A DNA stretch of 7,788 nucleotides, taken from assembly GCA_021789565.1 (NCBI GenBank), contig JAJYJL010000329.1, positions 1 through 7,788 on the forward strand, given 5' to 3'. The notes beneath the pieces were generated by a model. That model ran no database searches. It saw nothing but the letters and a program-made list of their open reading frames with translations, and was not told the origin of the DNA. A program made the position numbers and the translations under genes. Numbering within the stretch: position 1 is the stretch's first letter; every line of letters begins with the position of its first letter. Shown here piece by piece: positions 1 through 5,966 of the stretch. Source of the DNA: Acidobacteriota bacterium. Its GTDB lineage: Bacteria; Acidobacteriota; Terriglobia; UBA7540.

Positions 1-357
1 CTGGAAGCCGTGCATACGCCCTGTGGTGTCTCCCTTGGGCATTTCCTGGTGAATGATGCCGCTACCGGCCGTCATCCATTGCACGTCGCCAGCGCCGATG
101 GTGCCGCTATGGCCCAAGCTGTCCCCATGCTCCACATTGCCCGCCAGAACGTAGGTGATGGTCTCAATGCCACGGTGCGGATGCCACGGAAAGCCGGCCA
201 GATAGTCCTCCGGCCGTTCATTACGGAAGTCGTCAAGCAGAAGAAACGGATCGAAGTCATTCGTGCTGCCGAAACCGAAAGCCCGGCGAAGATGCACGCC
301 TGCGCCTTCCAGCGTTGGCTTGGATTTGATCAGCCGTTTAACCGGTCGAATGGACAT
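1..357 (-). CDS. Pirin family protein (N-terminal cupin domain, partial at window edge)
   Basis: This is the first 119 residues of a pirin, a bicupin Fe(II)-binding protein; the reading frame runs off the left edge, so the second cupin is missing here. The start MSIRPVKRLIKS is typical of bacterial pirins. The cupin signature HPHRGIETITYVL lies at residues 59-71, and SGIIHQEMP at 99-107. The four metal ligands expected for the family (His-His and His-Glu) appear as H59, H61, H103 and E105, so the metal site looks intact. The ATG at 355-357 is preceded on the minus strand by GAAGGGGG with a 5-base gap, which supports this start. Some bacterial pirins have quercetin 2,3-dioxygenase activity and others act as regulators or redox sensors; the sequence here does not decide between these. 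The next gene upstream (the MFS exporter, same strand) ends 449 bases away, so co-transcription is unlikely. Confidence 0.93.
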   Translation of the reverse strand, partial: MSIRPVKRLIKSKPTLEGAGVHLRRAFGFGSTNDFDPFLLLDDFRNERPEDYLAGFPWHPHRGIETITYVLAGNVEHGDSLGHSGTIGAGDVQWMTAGSGIIHQEMPKGDTTGRMHGFQ

Positions 358-806
358 GTTTGCCCCCTTCGCTACCAGTTTACCTTCTTAGACGTCCGAA
401 GACGAGCCCCGGTTCAGGTGAAATACGCCAACTGTCCAAAACCTGGCTTGTGCGGAGCTGAATTTCGCCCACATTTAATAGATCAAGAAACCAGAAGGGA
501 AAGGTCGCCGGTTACAGTAAAGAAAGCTTATAAGGAGATTCAGGGGATAAGTTACGGACGAAAGAATGTGAATAGCTACCATAAACGAAGCAGGGCAGCG
601 GCCAGCGCCCTGGTCGCCGTCAACTTCCTGCAATCTATTGATTCTAAACGTGCCAGAAGTCCGCCTTCCCACCACGTAAGTTGTCTCAGGCGGGATTCAA
701 TCACTTCTCAACCGGTCCAGGCGTGGCACAGCGAGGGGCATCGTGGTCACTAGGCTAGCCGACAGAGCGATAGAAGAAAGAAAACCGTCGACTCGGATGA
801 ACGCCA
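358..806. other. Gene-free stretch between pirin and MFS genes
   Basis: I see no convincing gene in these 449 bases. The open frames that cross it are either antisense extensions over the pirin gene or short frames without ribosome binding sites or recognisable protein character. The part nearest 357 should contain the pirin promoter, but I could not identify a -35/-10 pair I trust. On the minus strand just after the MFS stop there is a pyrimidine-rich run (TTTTCTTTCTTCT, about 771-783) but no stem before it, so it is not called as a terminator. Confidence 0.5.
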
Positions 807-2438
807 CTAGCCGTCGCCTGCAGCTTCCCGCGCGTACAGCATGTAAGAGACTGCGGGCGGTGCCTCGCCCTGATGGAAACTCCAGGCATGGTCGCGAATG
901 GCACGGTCGGGAACAGAAAAGCGCTCGCGCTGACGCAAAAAGTCGATCCAGGAATCGACAACAAACGTTTCGACAAAGCGACCCGGCTGTCGCGCATCCT
1001 GAAAGACTCCCCAGCGGATGGCGCCGTTGCGCAGTCGCATGTCTCTAACCTTATGAATAGAACTAGTGAACTCGGAATAATCTTCCGGACGCACCTGGAA
1101 TTCAATTGTCACCAGCACCGGGCCGTCATCGGGGTGCGGCTCGATCAGCACTTGCGGGGCCGCGCGGTTGAGAGCATAAGGACCCAGGTCGGGTGGAGTT
1201 TCCTCCAGCAGATGAAATCGGTGCACGAGCGGAATGCTGGCCAGCGCGCTCGCGGACGCCGCCAGCAGCGCCCCTGGAGTAGAAATGTGCTCCGCCAGAA
1301 ATCCCCAGAATGCACTGCCCGAAGCCACGCTTCCCCAGAAAATCATCTGGTAGGTGCCGAGCGCCCGTGCTTGAACCCAGGGTGGCGTTGAGATCTGAAC
1401 GGTGACGTTCAGCGTCGAGAGCGCGGTGGTCCAGGCAAATCCCGCCGCCAGCAGAGAAAGGACAATAAGAGGAACGTTCCGCACGAGGCCGAGCGTCGCC
1501 AGCGTGCCGGCGAAAATTACAGATGAGACTGCCACAATCATATTCGCCGACAAACGCTGTCGAAGTCGCGGTAGGAACGAAGCACCGACAACAGCACCCG
1601 CACCCAGGCAGCCGTTCAGGATACCGTAGGCCATGGCGCCCTGACGGAGGTCCTGCCGCGCCACGACCGCCAGCAGCGCCCACACGGCGCTGGCGAAACT
1701 CGCAAAGGTGAAGGTGCGGACGAACGTTGCGCGAAGATCCGGCGTGTAGCGCAAGTACCGCAGGCCGGACAACAACGCTCCTGACAACCGTTCCGCTGGA
1801 AGGGCGCTCTTGTAAAGCGGCGTGCTGTGCCATTGATAGAGGACGACAATCACCGCCACGAAAGAAAGCGAATTCACCAGGAACACCGCGCCAGCACCCA
1901 GCATAACCGTGGCAAAGGCCGCCACTATCAGGCCGCCGAGCGCCGGTCCCACTGCGCGCGCCAGGTTGTAACCGGCGCTGTTCACCGCGATGGCGCTGGG
2001 CAACTCTGAGCGCGGAACCAGCTCCGGCACAATGGCCTGCCAGGCAGGATTGTTCATGGCGGCACCGATGTTCAGCAGAAAGGTGAGGGCCAGCAGCGTC
2101 CAGGGAGAAATAATGCCAGCAAAAGTGAGAACGCTGAGCGCCGCCACTGTGGCCAGCATCCAGACCTGCCAGAAAATCAGCAGTCGGCGGCGGTCAACAA
2201 TATCGGCGGTGGCGCCGGCGGGATAACCCAGCAGCAGCACGGGCAGGCCGGCCGCAGTCTGCATCAGCGCGATCAGCAGCGGCGAGGTGGTGAGTGAGGT
2301 CATCAGCCACGTGCCCGCTGTGTCCTGCATCCAGCTCCCAACGTTCGACACCACGGACGAAGCCCAGCAGTTGCGGAAGACTGGATGCCGCAGCGTCCCC
2401 CACGCGGAGGGTTTTTTGATTTCGGTCGCTGTCGTCAC
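807..2438 (-). CDS. MFS exporter of the EntS/MFS_3 type with soluble C-terminal domain
   Basis: A 543-residue major facilitator superfamily protein of the inner membrane. Residues about 15-410 carry hydrophobic segments in MFS arrangement, for example 52-72, 93-125, 164-203, 247-260, 270-290, 300-345 and 363-405. A motif-A-like loop between TM2 and TM3 reads GATADIVDRRRLL (75-87), and PALGGLIVAAF (165-175) fits the TM5 region. Length and layout match the MFS_3 (transmembrane secretion effector, PF05977) family, which includes enterobactin and drug exporters, so proton-driven efflux of a small molecule is likely; the substrate cannot be told. Residues about 438-535 form a hydrophilic C-terminal domain beginning VLVTIEFQV, whose strand/helix pattern resembles a ferredoxin-like ABM domain; such a tail is common in long MFS_3 proteins. 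The start is a GTG with a TGA in frame two codons upstream, so the protein cannot extend further. The ribosome binding site (GGGTGA) is weak. Confidence 0.9.
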   Translation of the reverse strand: MTTATEIKKPSAWGTLRHPVFRNCWASSVVSNVGSWMQDTAGTWLMTSLTTSPLLIALMQTAAGLPVLLLGYPAGATADIVDRRRLLIFWQVWMLATVAALSVLTFAGIISPWTLLALTFLLNIGAAMNNPAWQAIVPELVPRSELPSAIAVNSAGYNLARAVGPALGGLIVAAFATVMLGAGAVFLVNSLSFVAVIVVLYQWHSTPLYKSALPAERLSGALLSGLRYLRYTPDLRATFVRTFTFASFASAVWALLAVVARQDLRQGAMAYGILNGCLGAGAVVGASFLPRLRQRLSANMIVAVSSVIFAGTLATLGLVRNVPLIVLSLLAAGFAWTTALSTLNVTVQISTPPWVQARALGTYQMIFWGSVASGSAFWGFLAEHISTPGALLAASASALASIPLVHRFHLLEETPPDLGPYALNRAAPQVLIEPHPDDGPVLVTIEFQVRPEDYSEFTSSIHKVRDMRLRNGAIRWGVFQDARQPGRFVETFVVDSWIDFLRQRERFSVPDRAIRDHAWSFHQGEAPPAVSYMLYAREAAGDG

Positions 2439-2455
2439 GATTCACCCAAACGGAA

Positions 2456-2461
2456 ATCATA
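2456..2461 (-). promoter_or_regulatory. Candidate extended -10 element for the MFS gene
   Basis: Reading the minus strand, TGCTATGAT occurs 17 bases upstream of the GTG start: TATGAT matches the sigma-70 -10 consensus at five of six positions and is preceded by TGN, the extended -10 motif. No good -35 box sits 16-18 bases further upstream, which extended -10 promoters can tolerate. Transcription from here would give a leader of only about 10-12 bases. This is inferred from one short motif. Confidence 0.3.
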
Positions 2462-2705
2462 GCAGGAAGCGCAAAACAAAAGCATCCGTCCTTCGCACAA
2501 CCGCAATATCGGAGTAGAATGGCTGCAGCTTCACGAAGAAATTGGCGCGCACCGCTTCATACCCATTGCATGGCGAGATCAAGGTGATTCGCGAAAGGTT
2601 GCTCTCTTCCCGCCTGAAGTCGTGACGTGTGGTTGTTCTGGCTGTGGTGATTTGCCTGATTTGTGCTGGAGCGTCGATTGTTATTGAAGCAACAGGACAA
2701 GCAAC

Positions 2706-2730
2706 GCCGGCGGGCCGACTTTACGCCGGC
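2706..2730. repeat. GC-rich inverted repeat upstream of the Gfo/Idh/MocA gene
   Basis: A perfect 7-bp inverted repeat, GCCGGCG (2706-2712) and CGCCGGC (2724-2730), encloses an 11-base spacer. It lies about 120 bases before the start codon at 2853. It could be a leader hairpin or an operator, or chance in GC-rich DNA. Confidence 0.35.
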
Positions 2731-2840
2731 TGATCCGGAGGGCATGAGTGCGCCTGTTAAAGGCAGCCGCGGAGGTTGCAGAAGGGACGATTCTGTGTTA
2801 GTTCTCTTTGCGGTCACCGGTAGTACGTCTTCATCTGATC

Positions 2841-2846
2841 AGGAGG
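2841..2846 (+). promoter_or_regulatory. Ribosome binding site deciding the start of the Gfo/Idh/MocA gene
   Basis: AGGAGG lies six bases before the ATG at 2853. The same frame opens earlier with a TTG at 2808, but that codon has no comparable site, and starting at 2853 places the twin-arginine motif close to the N-terminus where it belongs. Confidence 0.85.
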
Positions 2847-2852
2847 AAAACG

Positions 2853-4097
2853 ATGGAACAGGGCAAAGCGAAGGGGGCGGTATCCAGGCGGGAGTTTTTG
2901 AAGGAGACAGCCTTTGTCACTGCAGGTGCGGCTGCAATAGGCGGCCTGCCGCCGGCGCGCGTACTGGGCGCCAATGATCGCATTCGCGTGGGCGTGTTGG
3001 GCTGCGGCGAGAGAGCCCATTATTTGTCGTCGATTTTTGTGAAGCAGCCCTCCGTTGAGATCGTGACGGTCTGCGATGTCTACGGGCCGCACCGTCGCGC
3101 CGGGCTGAAGGTTGCCGGAGCAAAGGCCACCGGCGCGGAGGACTATCGCGCGGTGCTCGACCGCAAGGACATCGACGCAGTGGTGATCGGCGCACCCGAC
3201 CACTGGCACAAGCAAATGCTGGTGGACGCCGTGCGGGCCGGCAAAGACGCCTACTGCGAGAAGCCCCTCATCCATTCCATTCCTGAAGGCGCGGAAATCC
3301 TGCGTGCTGTGCACGAGACCAACCGCATCGTGCAGGTGGGCATGCAGCAGCGAAGCTGGCCGCACTATATTCTGGGCAAGCAACTGGTAGAGTCCGGCAA
3401 GTTGGGCAAGCTGAGCTTTGTCCACACATACTGGTATCAGAACTATTACTCCACTCAGGGATGGAACGCTCTGCCAGAAGTGGACCAGGCGCAGCTCGAC
3501 TGGAAACAGTGGCTGGGCGACGCGCCGATGCAGCCGTTTAACAAAGAGAAATTCGCCTGGTGGCGTTTCTACTGGGATTTCGGCGGCGGCATCCTGACCG
3601 ATCTGCTGACGCACTGGATTGACGTTATCCAGTGGTACACCAACCAGCCCGCACCCCAAACGGCTACTACGACGGGCGATCTCTACCTGATGAACTGGCA
3701 GTGTCCCGACACGATCACGGCGGCTTACGAATTTCCGCAAAAGTTTATGGTGACTTTCACGGGCGCGCTCTGCGACGGCATTGACGACGGCGGCATCACG
3801 TTCCGCGGCACCAATGGCGCGCTCAAGGTCAATCGCACGCGCCTCGCGTTTTATCCCACGGGCGTAAAGTCGGAGCCGGGCACACAGCATCCCAAGCCGG
3901 AAATTCTGGCGGAATCGCTGCATGACGGAACCATTGAACACATCCAAAATTTTCTGGAGTGCGTCCGCACGCGCAAGGCTCCGAACGCGCCGGTCGGGGC
4001 GGGGTTTGAGGCCGCGCGAACTTCCTGGATCGGTAACTTGGCCCTCAAAGCTGGCAAGAAGCTGCAGTGGGACCCGGCCTGGGGCGAAGGGGCATAG
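2853..4097 (+). CDS. Tat-exported Gfo/Idh/MocA family oxidoreductase
   Basis: A 414-residue NAD(P)-dependent sugar or polyol oxidoreductase of the Gfo/Idh/MocA superfamily. The N-terminus carries a twin-arginine signal: SRREFLK at 11-17, an Ala/Gly-rich hydrophobic stretch at 20-32, then mature sequence from about residue 40. A folded, cofactor-loaded protein would therefore be exported by the Tat system. The Rossmann nucleotide-binding motif GVLGCGERA is at 47-55 with the acidic end of beta-2 at D75; APDHWHKQ is at 114-121 and the family's EKP motif at 136-138 (catalytic-lysine region). The substrate domain has DWKQWLGDAP (216-225) and GGGILTDLLTHWID (244-257) with D250, H254 and D257, as in the bacterial-type C-terminal domain of this family. 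Relatives include glucose-fructose oxidoreductase, inositol dehydrogenases and GH109 glycosidases, which use NAD in hydrolysis; the substrate, and even oxidation versus hydrolysis, cannot be told here. It appears monocistronic. Confidence 0.93.
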   Translation: MEQGKAKGAVSRREFLKETAFVTAGAAAIGGLPPARVLGANDRIRVGVLGCGERAHYLSSIFVKQPSVEIVTVCDVYGPHRRAGLKVAGAKATGAEDYRAVLDRKDIDAVVIGAPDHWHKQMLVDAVRAGKDAYCEKPLIHSIPEGAEILRAVHETNRIVQVGMQQRSWPHYILGKQLVESGKLGKLSFVHTYWYQNYYSTQGWNALPEVDQAQLDWKQWLGDAPMQPFNKEKFAWWRFYWDFGGGILTDLLTHWIDVIQWYTNQPAPQTATTTGDLYLMNWQCPDTITAAYEFPQKFMVTFTGALCDGIDDGGITFRGTNGALKVNRTRLAFYPTGVKSEPGTQHPKPEILAESLHDGTIEHIQNFLECVRTRKAPNAPVGAGFEAARTSWIGNLALKAGKKLQWDPAWGEGA

Positions 4098-4296
4098 CGC
4101 TGTCCCGCAAAGTGATACATACCTCGGTGTGCCGGGCCTGTGTGAACGCCAAGGGTTAGAAGAAGGCCTGCCGATCCTACCCTGACGAGACCGCCTCTAC
4201 AGGAAACGATAGGCCACGGATTAAAGCAGCCGCCTACCCGCCTGCCTGAAGCCAGGCCCAGTCGCTATGGCACTCAGAGTTGCACAACACGGAAAA

Positions 4297-4362
4297 TCAG
4301 AAGGCCGTGCATAAAGCGCGAATTTATGCCGTTTTCTGCGCGACATCAATCACGCCTTCTGA
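4297..4362. repeat. 66-nt imperfect inverted repeat with inner hairpin
   Basis: The outer arms TCAGAAGGC (4297-4305) and GCCTTCTGA (4354-4362) pair perfectly; after one unpaired C at 4306, GTG (4307-4309) pairs with CAC (4351-4353), giving 12 base pairs. Inside, CATAAA (4310-4315) and TTTATG (4323-4328) form a second hairpin with a 7-base loop. No T tract follows on either strand, so a simple intrinsic terminator is unlikely. It could be a structured leader, a small RNA, or a REP-like or miniature element; nothing in the sequence chooses between these. Confidence 0.45.
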
Positions 4363-4580
4363 ACCACGCTGTAGGATAAGTCTCTTGAAACAAGGCAGAT
4401 GCTCCCGAGGTTCGTAATTTTTACTTACCCAGCAGAAATTTGCTCGGGGCGCCTGAGTGAAAATCGGCCCACCGAAGTATCATCTAGCATTCTGGGAATA
4501 CGTAGGTTACCTGAAAGACAAGCAAAATGGCCATCAGGTTGCTCAAAGATGGCGAGGACATCTCGGCAACGGAAGTGCCT

Positions 4581-4588
4581 GAGGAGGT
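4581..4588 (+). promoter_or_regulatory. Ribosome binding site of the YXWGXW protein
   Basis: GAGGAGGT ends six bases before the ATG at 4595. This near-perfect site fixes the start and therefore shows that the unusual 53-residue stretch before the hydrophobic segment is translated. Confidence 0.85.
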
Positions 4589-4594
4589 GCTTCG

Positions 4595-5809
4595 ATGAGA
4601 GACAATAAGTTCAAAATCGACGGATTTGAGTTCTCGGAAGATACGCCGGTTTCCTCTCAAAGCTGGAGCAGCGGAGTTGCACGTAACCATGAGGGGCCGG
4701 CACGTTGCACGCTTCAGTCCCCGAAGACGGAGCGTGGCAGATGGGCACAACGCTCACTGGTTTCATGCCTGCTTGGGTCGTTGCTGCTGGGCCTGGCGCT
4801 ACTGATGGCGCCGGCAAAATCGTCCGGCTCGGTCAGCATCTTCGTCAGCTTCGGCCCGCCTGCAATTCCCGTTTATGTGCAGCCACCCTGCCCGGGTCCG
4901 GGTTTAATCTGGACACCCGGGTACTGGGCTTGGGACCCGGATTTCGGCTACTTCTGGGTGCCTGGCACGTGGGTGCTGGCACCCTTTGTCGGTGCGCTGT
5001 GGACTCCCGGATACTGGGGCTGGTATGACGGCGGGTATGCGTGGTATCCGGGCTACTGGGGAATGGCGGTCGGCTTCTACGGCGGAATCGACTATGGATA
5101 CGGCTATACGGGCTCTGGCTATAATGGCGGATACTGGCAGGGTGGAAGCTTTTTCTACAACCGTGAAGTCAACCGGATCACCAACGTCAACATCGTGAAC
5201 GTTTACAGCCAGAAGGTTGTTGTGAATGAACGCAGTCCGCGCATCAGCTACAACGGTGGGCCCGGCGGAATCGCCGCCCGTCCCAACTCTGCGGAACTGG
5301 CGGCGGAACGCGGCCGACGCTCCGGGGCAATCAGCCAGCAATTGGAGCAGGAGCAGATTGCCCGGAGTGAACCCGCGCAACGGGCACGTGAAAACCACGG
5401 ACGTCCCAAGATTGCCGCGACAGCGAGGCCGGGTGATTTCAGGGGCAGCGGCGTAGTGCGGGCGACCCGCGCAGGGGCCCCCTACAAAGAGCCTTCTCGT
5501 GCACTGAGAGGCGGCCGCGAGGGTGGGCGATCCGCGCCCCCTCCGGTTGAGAGAGCCCCGGGACGCAATGCTCCCCAGCATGCGCAACCCTATGGACGTA
5601 TGGAGCGCCCTTCACCTGGGCAGCAGAGGAATGAGCAGCCCCTTTATCGAAATAATTCCCACGGCAAGGTTCAACGCGGCCAGAGTCAGGACCGTCCGCC
5701 AGAAGCGCAACAGTCGCATGGGCGGGCAGGACAGGAACGCCCTGCCAATCCTCCGAGACGGGAAAAACATGGAAAGGAAAATGACCAGGGGCCGGGCCAT
5801 TTCCGCTAG
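4595..5809 (+). CDS. YXWGXW (WXXGXW) repeat-containing envelope protein with long N-terminal extension
   Basis: A 404-residue protein of unknown function in the YXWGXW-repeat group. Residues 1-53 are hydrophilic and end in basic residues (R47, R49, R53). A hydrophobic segment at 54-73 follows, with a possible signal peptidase site after A72-P-A74. Four W-x-P-G-[YT]-W repeats begin at W106, W121, W136 and W150, a spacing of 15, 15 and 14 residues. Gly/Tyr-rich sequence (160-184) follows, then an Asn/Val-rich block (NRITNVNIVNVY, 193-204) and RISYNGGPGGI (216-226), both familiar in this family. The tail, about 230-404, is rich in Arg, Gln, Gly and Pro, has almost no hydrophobic residues, and is probably disordered; NHGRPKIAATARPGDF (267-282) is a recognisable family block. 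Location in the periplasm or outer envelope is inferred. No start codon other than ATG 4595 precedes the hydrophobic core in this frame, apart from a CTG. No function should be assigned. Confidence 0.88.
   Translation: MRDNKFKIDGFEFSEDTPVSSQSWSSGVARNHEGPARCTLQSPKTERGRWAQRSLVSCLLGSLLLGLALLMAPAKSSGSVSIFVSFGPPAIPVYVQPPCPGPGLIWTPGYWAWDPDFGYFWVPGTWVLAPFVGALWTPGYWGWYDGGYAWYPGYWGMAVGFYGGIDYGYGYTGSGYNGGYWQGGSFFYNREVNRITNVNIVNVYSQKVVVNERSPRISYNGGPGGIAARPNSAELAAERGRRSGAISQQLEQEQIARSEPAQRARENHGRPKIAATARPGDFRGSGVVRATRAGAPYKEPSRALRGGREGGRSAPPPVERAPGRNAPQHAQPYGRMERPSPGQQRNEQPLYRNNSHGKVQRGQSQDRPPEAQQSHGRAGQERPANPPRREKHGKENDQGPGHFR
4910..5059 (+). repeat. Four tandem W-x-P-G-x-W coding repeats, period about 45 bases
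   Basis: Within the gene starting at 4595, four units encode WTPGYW, WVPGTW, WTPGYW and WYPGYW (residues 106-111, 121-126, 136-141 and 150-155). The first three are exactly 45 bases apart and the last 42. The DNA of the first and third units is also visibly alike, consistent with old internal duplication followed by divergence. Confidence 0.8.
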
Positions 5810-5840
5810 GAACTGAAGCTCAAAGGCACGACCCGAACAT

Positions 5841-5898
5841 CCGCCCCTGAACCCTGCGGGCTTTCCATCATACCCCGCCAAAAACCCGCAGGGGCGGG
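5841..5898. terminator. Overlapping GC-rich inverted repeats between convergent genes
   Basis: Two 9-bp perfect inverted repeats share one right-hand region: CCGCCCCTG (5841-5849) with CAGGGGCGG (5889-5897), and CCCTGCGGG (5852-5860) with CCCGCAGGG (5885-5893). They cannot form fully at the same time because the right arms overlap at 5889-5893. A third pairing, CCCGCC (5874-5879) with GGCGGG (5893-5898), is also possible. The position, between the stop codons at 5809 and 5967 of two convergent genes, fits a bidirectional transcription end. No T tract follows on either strand, so it is not a textbook intrinsic terminator. Confidence 0.35.
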
Positions 5899-5966
5899 AA
5901 ACCGGCCCTGCGGCGCATTCTCATCGGGTAACTTGAGAGCCCAGGAAATTAGCAGCAGGGCCTGCC

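Larger units (their letters stand above)
2439..2852. other. Divergent intergenic region between MFS and Gfo/Idh/MocA genes
   Basis: These 414 bases separate two divergently transcribed genes and must hold both promoters. Apart from the extended -10 candidate near the MFS gene, the hairpin at 2706-2730 and the ribosome binding site at 2841-2846, I see nothing I can name. Short open frames in it (for example 2557-2817 on the minus strand and 2663-2977 on the plus strand) lack protein-like character and ribosome binding sites. Confidence 0.5.
4098..4594. other. Gene-free stretch between Gfo/Idh/MocA and YXWGXW genes
   Basis: These 497 bases contain no gene I can support. The first part has a short hairpin, GCCTG-AAGC-CAGGC at 4244-4257, without a T tract, so it is not called as a terminator. 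The region from about 4290 to 4520 looks richer in A and T than the flanking genes, as expected for regulatory DNA, and includes the imperfect inverted repeat at 4297-4362. I could not find a reliable -35/-10 pair for the gene that begins at 4595. Confidence 0.5.

Noticed and set aside
475..675. Small 66-codon minus-strand frame upstream of the pirin gene with a hydrophobic end
   Set aside because: It starts with GTG and has no ribosome binding site; the hydrophobic end is too short to support a membrane peptide.
10..753. Plus-strand open frame of 247 codons over the pirin gene and the following gap
   Set aside because: Its first half is antisense to the well-supported pirin, and the rest has no recognisable protein character or ribosome binding site.
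1126..1833. Minus-strand open frame of 235 codons inside the MFS gene in another frame
   Set aside because: It overlaps the MFS gene completely, and its translation is Arg/Ala/Gly-rich shadow sequence without domains.
2808..2852. Fifteen-codon N-terminal extension of the Gfo/Idh/MocA protein from TTG 2808
   Set aside because: AGGAGG before ATG 2853 and the position of the twin-arginine motif favour the shorter protein.
2814..3947. Long minus-strand open frame of 377 codons opposite the Gfo/Idh/MocA gene
   Set aside because: It is a shadow of a high-GC gene whose plus-strand product is unmistakable; the antisense translation shows no known motif.
4244..4257. Small hairpin GCCTG-AAGC-CAGGC after the Gfo/Idh/MocA gene as a terminator
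   Set aside because: The stem is only five base pairs, 147 bases after the stop codon, and no T tract follows.
4496..4526. Possible ECF-sigma-like promoter (GGAATA, then GAC after 16 bases) upstream of the YXWGXW gene
   Set aside because: The match is short and degenerate, and no sigma factor gene is nearby to support it.
4399..4608. Small 69-codon plus-strand frame overlapping the start of the YXWGXW gene
   Set aside because: I see no ribosome binding site before its start, and its basic, low-complexity translation resembles nothing I recognise.
4904..5587. Minus-strand open frame of 227 codons opposite the YXWGXW gene
   Set aside because: It is antisense to a gene with a strong ribosome binding site and clear repeats; no motif is visible in it.
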